Position numbers and translations under genes: made by a program. DNA of 64,000 nucleotides, taken from assembly GCA_025716855.1 (NCBI GenBank), contig JAIXMQ010000016.1, positions 124,001 to 188,000 of the forward strand. The letters are read 5' to 3'. Positions 13,127 to 25,441 of the stretch are shown in pieces (position 1 is the stretch's first letter; the number at the start of each line of letters is the position of its first letter). The stretch comes from Pilaira anomala. Its lineage: Eukaryota; Mucoromycota; Mucoromycetes; Mucorales; Mucoraceae. The notes beneath the pieces are model-generated. The model searched no databases. It was not told the DNA's origin and was given only the letters and a program-made list of their open reading frames with translations.

Positions 13127-13432
13127 TTAGCCAGGATTAAATACTTTAATATTATTGACTGTTGCAGCGCTAGAAGAGCTTGGCTCAGGTTCAAATGATT
13201 CTAAAAGTTCATTTATGAATTTATTTACTTCTTCAGGAATATTCTTTGAATTTGCCTTGACAGTTTTTAAATTATTAAGGTAAATCCTCTTGAGTACTTT
13301 AAGAGCTTTGTCTTTAAAATGAAGTTCATAGTCGGTAAAGCTCCATTTTGATGGAGGGTAATTACAAAAGTACTTCAAGTACCTGTTTTTTGTGTTTTTG
13401 AAAGTTGCTGTGTATGTATATAAGTCAGACAT
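13127..13432 (-). CDS. Hypothetical protein, about 101 aa
   Basis: This single-exon frame starts at an ATG at 13432 and ends in NIKVFNPG. It has normal amino-acid composition: charged, with Tyr and Lys, a helical KFINELLESF segment and a Ser-rich linker. It therefore does not look like a homopolymer artefact. No domain is recognised. It sits alone in repeat-rich DNA, so it may be a fragment of a transposon-borne gene. A further GTG-initiated extension to 13453 is open but has no support. Confidence 0.35.
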   Translation of the reverse strand: MSDLYTYTATFKNTKNRYLKYFCNYPPSKWSFTDYELHFKDKALKVLKRIYLNNLKTVKANSKNIPEEVNKFINELLESFEPEPSSSSAATVNNIKVFNPG

Positions 13433-14022
13433 CTTCAAAGATTGTGTATTCACGTAACAATCATGAAATACACATAAAAAATAAGAATATTTATTTGAAT
13501 AGGCTGCGTCACGAGTGGGCGGTAAAAAAAAATTATGTCATGAATTTCAAAATGTCCCTCTTTTCATTTGGTGAATTCTTGGGGCACCACAATCGGCACC
13601 ACTGAAAAAAAAAAAAGATGTTCTCTTGGGGTACCAAATTTGGTTGAGGGAATCATTGCCATGGCGCCAGACCATTATGCTTGCACTCGGTCCCTTGCCT
13701 CGTGGGTTTCTGTAGTGTTGGCAGAATGGTATTTCCATTTCTCAAAAGGTATTTAACGGTTGAGAATCTTTTGGTACGTATTTAGTTTAAGCACATTGCT
13801 GTTTTACCGTTTATTAATATATTTATTTGTATTTTAAATATGTTTTATGTTTCCCTGAGGAGGTTAATTCCTCCAAGAAAGTTTCAAATAAAGTTGTCAA
13901 AAGAGCTTACTTACAGATGTTCAGTTCAAGTGATCAATTGTAAGGGGAAAGTTTTAACGCGGTACACCTCTAACCATAATCATTTTAAAATACTCTGTAG
14001 GTTGCCAGCTAGTTTTTTATAT

Positions 14023-14661
14023 GACACAAAATATATATGAATAGTTCTTTACTCTGGCAGAAATCGGCCGCATCACTATGCCTGAGGCATTGTCCTGTTT
14101 CCACTCATTCGTCACACTGAAAAACCTCTGTACGTTACTGCGCGTTATCCTTTTTTTTTTGGTATTGCTGTTATCGACCTGATTCATCATCATCAGCTAT
14201 CGATACATATGTAAGCGCATCACCCTCTGTAGCTGCATACCCTTCTGCAATTACCCTCATCACAGAACTATTCCAAACCAATGACAATACTACTTCAAAG
14301 CCTGCTGGTGTTTGTTGTAATATTCAAAATAAAGAAACCCCATATTGTCAAATATGCTTTTATGTACTGTTCTTTCGCCTCTTTATTTTTTATAGAAATC
14401 ATATGGTATGTTAAGAAGTATAATATAGATAAATTGTATTAATCATGGTCAATATAGAACATCATTATATTGCTAAACGAAAAGCAAAAATAAAAAGTCA
14501 GAAATAATATATATTTTCTATCAGTTGATGCACAATAAACCATTTGAACCTTTCTAAAGAACACTCTTATTTATAAAACTCACTTGTACATTTTTAAAGA
14601 TTTTTTTAGAACAAAGACACTGTAATACCAAAATTTTCATAAAGAGGCTCATTCAAAAAAA
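14023..14661 (+). repeat. Direct repeat A (~640 bp), copy 1
   Basis: This matches 16432-17068 in the same orientation over its full length with scattered substitutions and small indels. The shared ends are GACACAAA...ATATATGAATAG and GAGGCTCATTC. A short Thr/Ser-rich frame lies in both copies but is interrupted by a T tract. No inverted termini are visible, and the ends do not have the TG...CA form of fungal LTRs. Confidence 0.85.
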
Positions 14662-15904
14662 ATATATATATAATTGCATATTCGCTTGAAAGAAATCTTT
14701 GCGTTCATGCTGTCGCTAAGAGACTTAAGTGGTTATCCCTAAGAAGAGCGTTTTAAAAAACCATCATTTGGCACCGGGAGCACTGTACAATACAAAATAA
14801 TAATAATAAAAAAACCTATCTTTGATTTAAAGACCCAATAACCCTCACATATTTTAAATACTAGAAACAAACAAACTTTGTGTAAAAAAATTAATAATCA
14901 CTTTTAGGTGAGCTTTTGAAATGCTCATTTGCAAAGTGTTGCCCATGAGTATTATAACTCAACTTGAAAATTCTTGGGCATATTATGTCTGATAAAAGTA
15001 CCTCTTGGCTATTGTTTTCGCTGTCATGGTACCTCTCCTTTTCTTCATGCTGACTTTTCAAAACAGCAATAATATTCATAGTTTCTTCGAGACAGCTCTA
15101 AATAATTAAAATTAGACTTGCTATTATTTCTCTTCTCAATTGTTTAGAATCAGGAATATACCTTCAGTGTCGAAAAAACAATTATATAAAAAAGTAACGT
15201 GGTTACTTTTATCATCGAAATCTTTTCCCACCAAGATTTTTTTCTCCCTGACAAAGTTATACAGACCATAGTTTGCGTATTGCATTGACCATAGTCTGAT
15301 ATAACGATCTAATTGTAACCAACTGAATACGGTCAGTATAAATAAATAAAAAGCTGTTTGTTTGTATTATTGCCTACCGCTTGGTTGTACGAAATAAAGC
15401 TTAAGCTTTCTAAACTCCTCAACAGAAGCATAACTGTATTGGACAGCGACCGTCTTTAACATCGCCAACAAAGCGAACATACCCTTTGAATTATCAAATG
15501 CAATTTTGGCCTGGTACAAACTTATTACTTTTATTAGACCTATCACGAAGACGAAGAGATTGAATTCCGCGGTTTACTGTTAATTTACCTTTTGAAATTT
15601 GGCGCACGACATTTTCAAAATTCATGACGTTGCATGAAATCTGCAGAAAAAAAAGAGTATTTGCTATTGAGATTTATTAGACAATGAATCACTTATTTTT
15701 GATCAAATTATTAGAGCTTTTTTATATGACTTACCGACAACATATTATACATGTTCCAAAGTATTTTATGCCTTCAAACAATCTCTTATCAGGATAACGT
15801 ACTTGATTAAAGAGATTAAAATGGTATTTTAATTGAAAAAGAGAGAGAAAGGGAAAGGGAAAGGGAAGGGGAAAGGGAAAAAGAAAGAGAAAAGAAAAAA
15901 GGAT
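14662..15904. other. Between direct repeats; no gene seen
   Basis: AT-rich sequence without a convincing frame. It includes one member (15779-15817) of a dispersed stem-loop family, a purine tract at about 15840-15895, and a GCACTG-TA end near 14785 resembling a TA-flanked transposon terminus without a visible partner. Confidence 0.5.
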
Positions 15905-16311
15905 CGTTTTCTATTTGAGATTTATTAGACAAAATGAATCATTTATTTTTTGATAAAATTATTAGACTTACTGTTGATAACAATATGTAGTTTTATACAG
16001 GTCTTTTTTTTTTCTTGGGACAATCTCTTCTTTAGATAAGGAGTGTGGCAAAAGAAGAGATTAAAAATGGAGTGGTAAGGAAGGAATATATGTAAAAAGA
16101 AGAAAGTGAAAGAAAAGAACAAAATGATTTATAATAAAAAAGGCGTATGAGAAAAAAAACCTGTCTGTATGCCATGTGAAAAAAAAATTGGTGTATTTCA
16201 TAAAAACCTTATTCACGTGACGATGCGCCTGGTTATACTTTTTATAAATCCGGATAAAAGTCTTCCGTGATTTTACTACCTTTTTTTTTTATTACTCTTT
16301 TCCCCCACTTC
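15905..16311 (-). mobile_element. MITE-like element, diverged copy of the 48.3-kb element
   Basis: The reverse complement of this stretch, starting with GAAGTGGGGGAAAAGAG, follows the element at 48291-48909 for about 400 nt. Shared parts include the terminal-repeat sequence, a block with ATCACGG and ATCCGG motifs, a CACGTG, the CATGGCATACAG block and the stem-loop at 16021-16062. The far end is replaced by a purine tract, so this copy is truncated. The element family is probably Mutator-like, judged from its better-preserved relative. Confidence 0.7.
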
Positions 16312-16431
16312 ATTTTTACAGGCTCATTGCTCGCTGCTAATCAGATATTCCATATTAAAAACCAATCAGAGCGCTACTCAGACCCCACAATCAATACCTC
16401 ATAATATAAATTAATTAATAAATAGGGCGAC

Positions 16432-17068
16432 GACACAAATATATATGAATAGTTCTTTACTGTGGCAGAAATCGGCCGCATCACTATGTCTGAGGTATTG
16501 TCCTGTTTTCACTCATTCGTCACACTGAAAAACCTCTGTACGTTACTGCGCGTTATCTTTTTTTTTTTTTTTTTTTGGTATTGCTGTTCATCATCATCAG
16601 CTATCGATACATATGTAAGCGCATCACCCTCTGTAGCTGCATACCCTTCTGCGATTACCCTTATCACAGAACTATTCCAAACCAATGACAATACTACTTC
16701 AAAGTCTGCTGGTGTTTGTTGTAATATCCAAAATAAAGAAAACCCATATTGTCAAATATGCTTTTAATCATGAACCGTTCTTTCGCATGTTTATTTTTTA
16801 TAGATATCCTATGGTATGTTAAGAAGTATAATATAGATCAATTGTATTATCATGGTCAATATAGAATATCATTATATTGCTAAACGAAAAGCAAAAATAA
16901 AAAGTCAGAAATAATATATTTTCTATCAGTTGATGCACAATGAACCATTTGAACCTTTCTAAAGAACATTCTCATTTATAAAACTCATTTTCACTTGTAC
17001 ATTTTTATAGATTTTTTTTTAGAACAAAGACGATACCAAAATTTTCATAAAGAGGCTCATTCAAAAAA
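16432..17068 (+). repeat. Direct repeat A (~640 bp), copy 2
   Basis: This is the second copy of the 14023-14661 sequence, 1.8 kb downstream in the same orientation. It ends about 155 bp before the start of the broken OTU-type gene, so the pair may flank or have travelled with that gene's element. That link is inference only. Confidence 0.85.
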
Positions 17069-17223
17069 AAAAAAATCAGTAGCAGCAGAATATGTATATA
17101 TTGTATATATTTAGAATTCGCTTTTTACTTATTAGGTATCAAAGCGTCGACTACGTATCGAACGTCTGACGATTTCTTTGGTTACCGTCCAATTTTTTTC
17201 AAACTGAGGGTGAGAAGCAAGAT

Positions 17224-18790
17224 ATGACTGTTTTAAAGATAACTACAGAGATAACTAAACCAAATACAACAGAAGATAAGGTAGATATCATATTATTTCC
17301 TGAATTTAAATTAATTACAACTGTTGATCCATTTCATGTTGATAAAGATAGTCGTTTCTATTTTATTTTGAATTCAATTCGGAAAAATCCTTCTATACCT
17401 ATTCCAGATATAAACGAATTAAAAGATATTAAAACTGATTCAACTGTATTGGTTCGTACCCACACTAGAAGAGATAACCGAATCAGAAATGACGGAGGAA
17501 GATACAGGCAAGAGTGAAATGAGTCAGGTTTTGTACATGGCAGTCAGTGAAGACGCACGAAAAATAGGTCGACCTAAGAAGGAGATATGTTATCTTCCTG
17601 CATGGAACAAAAGAAAGAACCTTGATAAAAAAAGAATTGAACAAGTCGAGTCAAAAGTTCTGACTGGAAAGGTAAAGAAGCAATTTCTATCTTCAAAAAA
17701 AAAAAAAAAAAAAAACTCTTAATTTAACTATAATTTATTACTAATAAATGATTTTTTTTTTTCACTATTTCCATCGACAGTTTCTGTATTTACCTAAAGC
17801 TAATACTAATAACAAAAGCAGAGAACCTGAACAGTTGTCTTTGAAGAGACAAAATTTGAAAAAAAAAAAACGATGCTGTAAAGAAAATTGAAGAAGCCCC
17901 TCGTCCAAACGCTGTAAAAAAAAAAAAGAAGAATAATTCAACCAGATATAGATTCCGAAGATGACATTTTTCTTGAGGATCAAGTGGTAGAAGGTATTGG
18001 CAGTATCGACATTGGTAGCCACAGCATGTATTCCGCCAATATTCATCCACAAATAGACCTTCGTTTCGCAACTGAGGTTGATGTCAAAGAGGACGGATTT
18101 TGTGGATTTAGATGCCTGGCTTTTGAGATATATGGAGACCAAGAGCTTTTTTGGAAAGCGAAGATAAAAATGCGCGATGTTTTCTCCAAAATGTTGAGTT
18201 TTACAGCCACAGTTTTTCTGATTACATCGCGTAGTATGACAGATTAAAGAAAGTTGTGTATTTTGGAATTGAAGAGGTTATTGGAAGTAACGTGGTTAAA
18301 TGGTCCCTTTTCTTTGACGAGTTCGGCCAAAAGGATATTTCTGCACCATTAAGATACGGGTTCTACAACCCTGGGTGCACTCAGCTTGCAGCTGATACAT
18401 TTCGACGTCCTGTAGCTACGACTACAGATGTAGTAGTTGAAAAAGACGAAGATCCTGTTATTTTTTTTTTCCTTCCTTGATACCAATTACTATCATGTCA
18501 CCAATGAAGGATCAGAAGCTTATTCACCAGCTCCGGTTGTTTTACAGAATACAGCAGAAAATCATTGGATCACTTTAAGATGAAAAAGTCGGTCAAAATG
18601 TTGTGGCCAAGACCACTCACATTCAAGATTCTGGGAACATGTATGTGAAAAGATGCGCAAAGATCCCAGTTTTAAAAGACCTTTATGGTATACAATTTTA
18701 CATTTTGTACCAAAGTTTGAGTTTACGCCAGCTCGTGTAGAAGATGTGATTGGTATGTTATATACAGATCAAATACATGAAAAAATTTAA
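17224..18790 (+). pseudogene. Broken OTU-like protease gene (Mutator-like element type)
   Basis: The remnant opens with an ATG frame at 17224-17517, then a segment with a GRPKK AT-hook-like motif (about 17560) and a Lys-rich linker. At about 18085 it reaches the OTU cysteine-protease signature EDGFCGFRCLAF, with Asp-Gly-x-Cys as the expected catalytic cysteine motif. A matching NHWITLR near 18560 would supply the histidine. OTU domains of this style accompany Mutator-like transposons in plants and fungi. The gene is dead or badly decayed: I see shifts near 17700, 17880 and 18180, a stop near 18215, and a further shift after 18470. Continuation is visible to about 18750 (WYTILHFVPKFEFTPARVED). 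No MULE transposase core is recognised. Confidence 0.6.
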
Positions 18791-19104
18791 TTAATATATC
18801 TAATACAACCTTTTATAATAGATTTGGAGACTCCCTCTAACTAGTAAACATCTTCCTAAAAAAATATTTTTTCACATATATACATAAATAAAAAAAAAAA
18901 AAAAAGATTGCCTATAGAGATCTCATTAAACATTAGTCATGTGTAAGGAAAGCAACGTGAAGTTATGTAAATGCAGTGTAGATCATAGATTATTAACTAG
19001 CTCAAGCTATATTATCTTTGATCTTCGTAGTAGCTATCACTCAACAATCGTATTGTGATAATTTTAGTTTTGTTTTGAGTAATTGATAATCTTTAAGTGA
19101 TTAA

Positions 19105-19171
<67 letters not shown>

Positions 19172-20683
19172 AGGAGATATACCATTTGCGATGAACTTGG
19201 AATACTTGTTGAAATAAAGAAAGTTAATGGAATTGGAGGGCCAGTAGAGTTGTTGGTGTACAAGGCCTTGCTGTATCCAATATTACATTCATGTCAGTAA
19301 TTGTTATTGAAGAACAAAAAAAAAATGGTTCGCTTATTTTTACCCAACAAATCCAGTAACAAGCCTGAAATTTGGCTGCATGTTCACAGCTCTGGCGTTG
19401 AGAAGCAATACACTACAAAAGATACCATGAAAGGTACCTATTTGTGAATAAATACTTTATTGAAGAGCAGCATAAAAAAAAAAGTAAAATAGCATAAAAA
19501 TAGCATACATACTGGCAATGATATTATTATAACATCGATGAGTTCACTGATGACATAGACATTTTACGACAATTACCTTTGTTTTTTTTTGTCACAGCAT
19601 AGCTTTCTATCAGGTAATAGTAAAGAATCATAAAATTAGATATTAATCTGCCTTAACAAAGCCCTTTAATCTGATGGCATCATTTGTCTGTTTCTTATGT
19701 TGCCCTAGTTCATAAGAAATATAAATCTATTAACTTTAGCCAGTTAGTTATGTAAAATACGTTTTTCCCATCCCTTTACATTATAAATCAATAAATATTG
19801 TCATCAGATACACCACAAACCATAATATTCCGTTATTTGAATCAATGTTTAAGATTGCATCAGCAACAATAACATCATTCGTAAATTTCAAAAAAAACAC
19901 CATGCTCTTCAACTGCAAATTTTTGTAGGCAAAATCATATAAAACTCGATTAACAAAACAAAGAGAAAAGGTACCATACTATCAAGGCCATTTGTCGTAG
20001 CAAAGGTAGTAGCTCTCTATCATCAGTGAGAAATCAGAACTAGTAAACATCTACCTTTCTTTTGACTTAGCCGTTCAGTAAGACGATACTATTTATTCAC
20101 TTATTATTTCGACCGAGTTTATAATAAGTACTACGCTAATAAATAAACCTATCAGCTACGTAAAATAGTAAGTTTTTCCTATTTTATTTATACCTGCAGA
20201 TACAATTATCAAATAGGCCAACAAGATTCTATTACTTGAATCACTGTTAGATTACATTCTTTACTTTAAACCTTGAGTGATAAATCAATGCATAGGTCGG
20301 CTATATTCGATCGGAATAAGTGAAGGGGAGTGAGTAGGGGCCACTCTTCGATGCTTATCGTTGAAGATATTATCTTCTCTTTTTCTTTTCCTTAAATAAA
20401 AAATAAAAGAAAAGATGAGTTATGTATCAAGCTCGTTTCAACTGAGAGTTTATTATTACCCAAGTAATTGGAGACTTGATTGAGTGTTGTCATATTAATA
20501 AGAAAGAAGTTCTTGGTGTGTAAGAACAGTGAATAAAACATTATAAAGTAAACGTAAAAAAATAAAAATAAAAAAGCGGAAAGGAAGAAGAAAAAAGAAA
20601 GTATTTTGTGAGAAAAAAATCTTGTTTATGTATATACACATTAATTTGTTTAAAAGATTGATGTAATAAGTTCTCATACCAAC

Positions 20684-20778
<95 letters not shown>

Positions 20779-21849
20779 GTAATCAGTTTTTTTTTTTTTT
20801 TTTTTTTTTGCTTGTATGACGCCAAATCGATTACAAATGGTAATGGATTAAGTAGTTCTCACAATAGCTCATAAAAAAAATACCATACACATGTTATATT
20901 AACAGTAAACATTTTGACATGCCATGGAACAAATTATAATTTTTATTGTTGAGTGTTGTACATTTGTAATCTACCTTTTTTTTTTCTTATATGTTTTGTA
21001 ACTATAAAATAAACGACCACACTTTTTCGAAAACCGAATATGAATAAGCTTCTCTTCTTTAATTATTAATATGTTGTAATAATATTCATTATTTTCCAAA
21101 TGTTTGGACGCCAATGTTTGCTATTTTCCAAAAATAATATTAATTAAACGTTATTTTGATTTTAAAAGTGAAAAAAAAAAATGCCAGAAAAAAAATCAAC
21201 CAGTATAGCCCCCCCCCCTTTTTTTTATTCATCATTATATGAGATACACAAAGTTGTTTGTTCTCTTTCGCATTGTAAGTTAAATTAAATCAAGGGTTAA
21301 AAAAGGTTTGTGCTTTGATCGAAGGGTCTGTCGATAAAAATCCCACAATTAGTATAGTAATGAGACATGAGTGTACATATTAGGCAAATCTTTTTTTTTA
21401 AGGTTCTTAAAAGCGTGAATATAATAGAAGCCATTGAACAGTTTTAGATGATTCTCTAATGTGATAAGAAGAAAGAATCAAAGTATTGACGAAAACGATA
21501 ATTTTGTTCACAAACAAATTTTAGAAAACAAATCATGCCTCTCTACAGATTTACATCAATCAAAAAATTCACTACTCTTTTTGAAGAATCTTCTTTTTTC
21601 TTCTCATTTTCTAGAAAGATGCTATTATCATGTAAATAGAACTGTGATAAAAAAATAAGGTAGAATACATTTAAAAGGGGGTGTTTTTTTTTCAATAAAT
21701 TTGTATATACAACGTTTTTAAAATCTTGTTTAATATAAGCTAGTCAGTCAGCCCATTTATTTTATCGTAAAACCAAGTACTTACTAACAACATGGATTCC
21801 AAGCATTCCATAATTAGAGTCTCTTTCTATTGCTTCCTTACTAAAGAAG
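18791..21849. other. Intergenic, A-tract-rich, no gene seen
   Basis: The stretch holds a 63-nt A tract (19107-19169) and an 86-nt A tract (20688-20773). A short coding shard lies right after the first tract (about 19170-19310, reading ICDELGILVEIKKVNG). The rest is AT-rich and without supported features. Confidence 0.5.
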
Positions 21850-22480
21850 CCGATCTTAATAAGATCGAATAATTATTATTGACACAATCCTCGCCTTTGA
21901 CCCCACTCACACACAGTTCTTATTTTGAACTGTGTGTTCACCAACACCATCCCAGCAATGTCTGGCCTTCATAAACTTCTTCATTTACTTTCAAATTTGA
22001 CCTATAATACACAATCATAAAATTAAATAGTGATGCAATACCTGACAGATGCTGGCTTACCAGATTTAAAAAAAAAGTCCTCGTCCGTACACTCAACCAA
22101 GGAACGAATGAGAGCATTCATGTAGGTGCAAGACAAGTTGTTCTCACTTGAAACAAGTAGTTATACTTCTTTTGTGACACTTTTCTACTTTACACATATA
22201 CTAACAGATTTCTGATGATATAAAGAGCATCATCAAAGGGGGTATCTATACTGTGGGTATAAATAAAGGAAATTACCCTTGATGATGCTTGTCTATTTGT
22301 AATTTTTTTTTATCGATTACATCCTAATAAAATTACTGTTTTGTAATCTTATAAAAAAAAGATGATGATAGCTTACTTTGATAATATCCTTCAAGCTTCT
22401 CTCTATTTCCTGAGGCAGCTCCTCATCATCTCCACTGCTAAAGCGCTCTTTCACTTTCTTTTCAATTCCCTCAATGATAC
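21850..22480 (-). pseudogene. Two or three exon-like gene shards
   Basis: On the minus strand an exon-like segment at about 22376-22480 is bounded by AG and GTAAGC. It reads an acidic, helical peptide containing ERFSSGDDEELPQEIERSL. A second at about 22070-22145 (CTYMNALIRSLVECTDED) ends at a GTAAGC donor. A third, weaker one lies near 21950-22010. Composition and splice-like borders suggest a real former gene, possibly transposon-borne. I do not recognise the family and cannot join the pieces with confidence. Confidence 0.35.
21907..21937. repeat. Perfect 11-bp-stem hairpin
   Basis: ACACACAGTTC and its exact complement are separated by a 7- to 9-nt AT loop. It is not followed by a T run and has no known role; it could be a cruciform-prone site. 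Confidence 0.7.
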
Positions 22481-24852
22481 CTAGATAAAAAAAAAGAAGT
22501 AATTTTTATCATGATGTATTAGGCTTCTTTTTTTGATAGAATTAGTCGTTTACCATTGACGACATGTATTATGCAAGTTTTACAGTAGTCCTTTTTCTTG
22601 ATACAATCTCTTGTCTGGATACAATACGTCATAAAACAAGAGATTATAGGAGAGTATAGGAAGGGAAGATTCATGTAAAGGAATGAAAAAAGAAGTATAA
22701 AGATAGAAGAAGAAAAAAAGAAAAAGAGATTTATTTATGAACATAAGATTAACTAAATCTGTTTGTGGCGTAAAAAAAAAGGGGGGGGGCAGCCAATGTT
22801 ACTAAATAAAAGTTAGCTAATTTAAGCAAAAAGAGCAATACTATGGACCGTGAGTTCTGGAAATTATAAGCAAGAGCCCTATACCAAATCTAATAGGTCG
22901 TCTGATTAACTATCTTGCAAATGAGTGGTTGGCTCATGCGAATTTTCCGGGAATAAGTTAAACGTTATTCTGATGATTTCCGGCAGCCATTTCAATAAAG
23001 AATTATTACAAATTAATATTTGATGAATGAAACGAAGATGCACTCACGCGTTAGTGGCTATTTTTTTTTTGTTAGGGCTAATTGTCACAGGAGTTCTCTT
23101 GAACCACTTGATTGCTATATTGGTAGTTGACTTCTTTATTTTTTTTCATACGCCACATATGTAAACAGGTTTTTTTTTTCTTTAGTTCCATTATAATCAC
23201 TTTTTTTTTCATTTTCATTTTTTCAAATCAAAATAAAATATGATGAATCCCCTTAAACACTACCATCTTAATCTCTTGCTCAATTACATACGTTATTCGT
23301 TTACAAGAGACCGTATCAAAATATGGACAACTTTGAAACGTGTATCATACATGTTATGAATGGTAAGACAGAGCATTTCATAAACTCCAGTAAAACTTTA
23401 TCACACATAAATGATTCATTATCTAATAAAAAAAGATCTCCCCTTTTCTGTGCAGACTGCATGTGAAACATATTATGTCTGAGTCCGTGTTAGTTGTTGG
23501 CGAACGAAGAGTGTAGACCAGCTCGTAAAAATCAAAGAAACTCGAATACTTTTTACAAAAAAAAAAAAAAAAATGAGGCTGCACTCTATATAAAAGATTC
23601 AAAACCGGAAACCTTAGAACAGTTACATTCACTTCTCAGAGACTATACACAAAGTTTATTCATCATTAGGGCTATAAAAACGAATACAAATAATATATAG
23701 CCTTTTTACTTTACTATCTGATAATTTCATTATGAAGGAAAACCAGTGGCAAAGTCCTTATACAGTAAAAAAAAAAATATCACGTAGTTACCATTCTAAA
23801 TTTTATTAAGCTTCTGATATAACATTCCAATCGTATGAGGTATCTACGATCTTGTAAATCTTTTAATTCAGGCTACACGATTTGCAAGCAATGGGATGAC
23901 AGGTTATACTCAATAAAGTGCCAACGCAGGCTATATATATATATATATAAAAAGGCTTTTTCGCTGACAGAAAAAAAGGTCGATCTTGTTGTTAGTTTCG
24001 ATTTATTAGTTCGTTTAGTTTTATCTGATAATAATTTTTTTTTTCTTTTGCTCAGTTGCTAATCAACCCAATTTTTGCATAGTTACTAAAAAATTTTCAA
24101 TTGTAGTTTTTATTCCTATCTCTGCCTCTGTGTGTACAGTGCTGATAAAGGAAAAGGTAAAAGTAAAAAAAGTGATTTATTACAAAGTATTCGTTTAACT
24201 ATAAACCGATATTTATCCTTTTGGAGAATTTTTTTTTTTTTTGAGTCAAAATGTACAAATGGACGGAAGCAAATTAGACCGGTCATCCTATCACAATTGA
24301 CACGACTTAAAAAATATAAACCATTTACCAAAAAAGAAAATATCCAATGAGAACATGGAAGGGATATCAAATTCTTTTGTTTTTCCGTGTTTGTAGATGA
24401 ATGTGTGTAACAATAGTTAAATTGCGATTTTTATAATATTTTAACAATGACTTTTTTTTTTTTTTAATAAATCTAATAAGCGAAAAAAAAAAAGGTTATA
24501 AATTTCAGGTACCTTAAAATCGATGATCTCCTAAGAAACCTTTCAAACTTTTTTTGCATATTTTTTTTTTTTTTATATAACTGAAACCAAGAATTATAAT
24601 AAAAAAAAAAAAGGATTCGGTCTTTCAATTGGATGAAAAATTTTCCATCTCCACTTTTTTTAGAAACCCTATATAACTGATATGTTTTGCTTTTTTTTTT
24701 CTTTAATTCTCTCTCTCTTTCTTGTTCTTTTCTCTTTCAAAAAAAACATATAATCATCTAAACGCGTTCCTTTTATTTTTGATCATTTTTTTAATCAGCA
24801 TTAATAGTTCAACAACTTAGTGAGAATTTTTTTTTTTTTTAAAAAGAGAAAC
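22481..24852. other. Intergenic, 5' side of the first intact gene
   Basis: Diverged pieces of the dispersed stem-loop family occur at 22604-22645 and 23270-23310, along with many short A and T runs. Small frames at 23494-23700 and 24132-24350 are possible gene shards without recognisable domains. The last 150 nt before 24853 are CT- and T-rich, as expected of a fungal promoter and 5' UTR. Confidence 0.45.
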
Positions 24853-25405
24853 ATGTCACATCCAAATCTTCACCTTCAGTTATGTGTCAACGACTTGCTT
24901 CATCCAACCGAAAAATCCGAATCATTACTTGAAGCACTTACATCAAAACAATTGGAAGAAATCGAAAAAACCTTACATAAAATTAAAGAAAAGAAACAAT
25001 CTTCCACACAACAACTTGGTAAAGATATATATTTTCTTTTTTTTTTTAAAGAAAAAAAAAATTTATTTAATTAATCCCAATTTTTTTTTTAATCATTTCT
25101 TTTTTTTTTTTTTGTTTATTACTATAGTTTCGCCTATTCCAATCACACAAACCGCTAATCCCTCCGCTTTACATCATGATTGGGCTCTTGTTGCAGCACA
25201 AATTGCTAAAGCATTAGCAGATACAATTACCACATCAACCACTGTAAAATCTGAAGCTGCTAAGCCACCATATCAGCCTTCTTCAACCGGAATATCCTCC
25301 GATAAACCTATACATGCATCTTCTAATAAGTCTCCTACTACTACTACTACTACACCACAACATACTACCAATACTTCTGCTACTTCTACTACTACTACCG
25401 CCGCT

Positions 25406-25441
<36 letters not shown>

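Noticed and set aside
13547..13738. Tc1 transposase fragment on the minus strand (SASIMVW motif)
   Set aside because: Only a few residues resemble the family and the rest is out of frame; too weak to list.
14023..17068. LTR retrotransposon
   Set aside because: The repeats lack TG...CA ends, and the 1.8 kb between them shows no gag, protease or reverse transcriptase motif.
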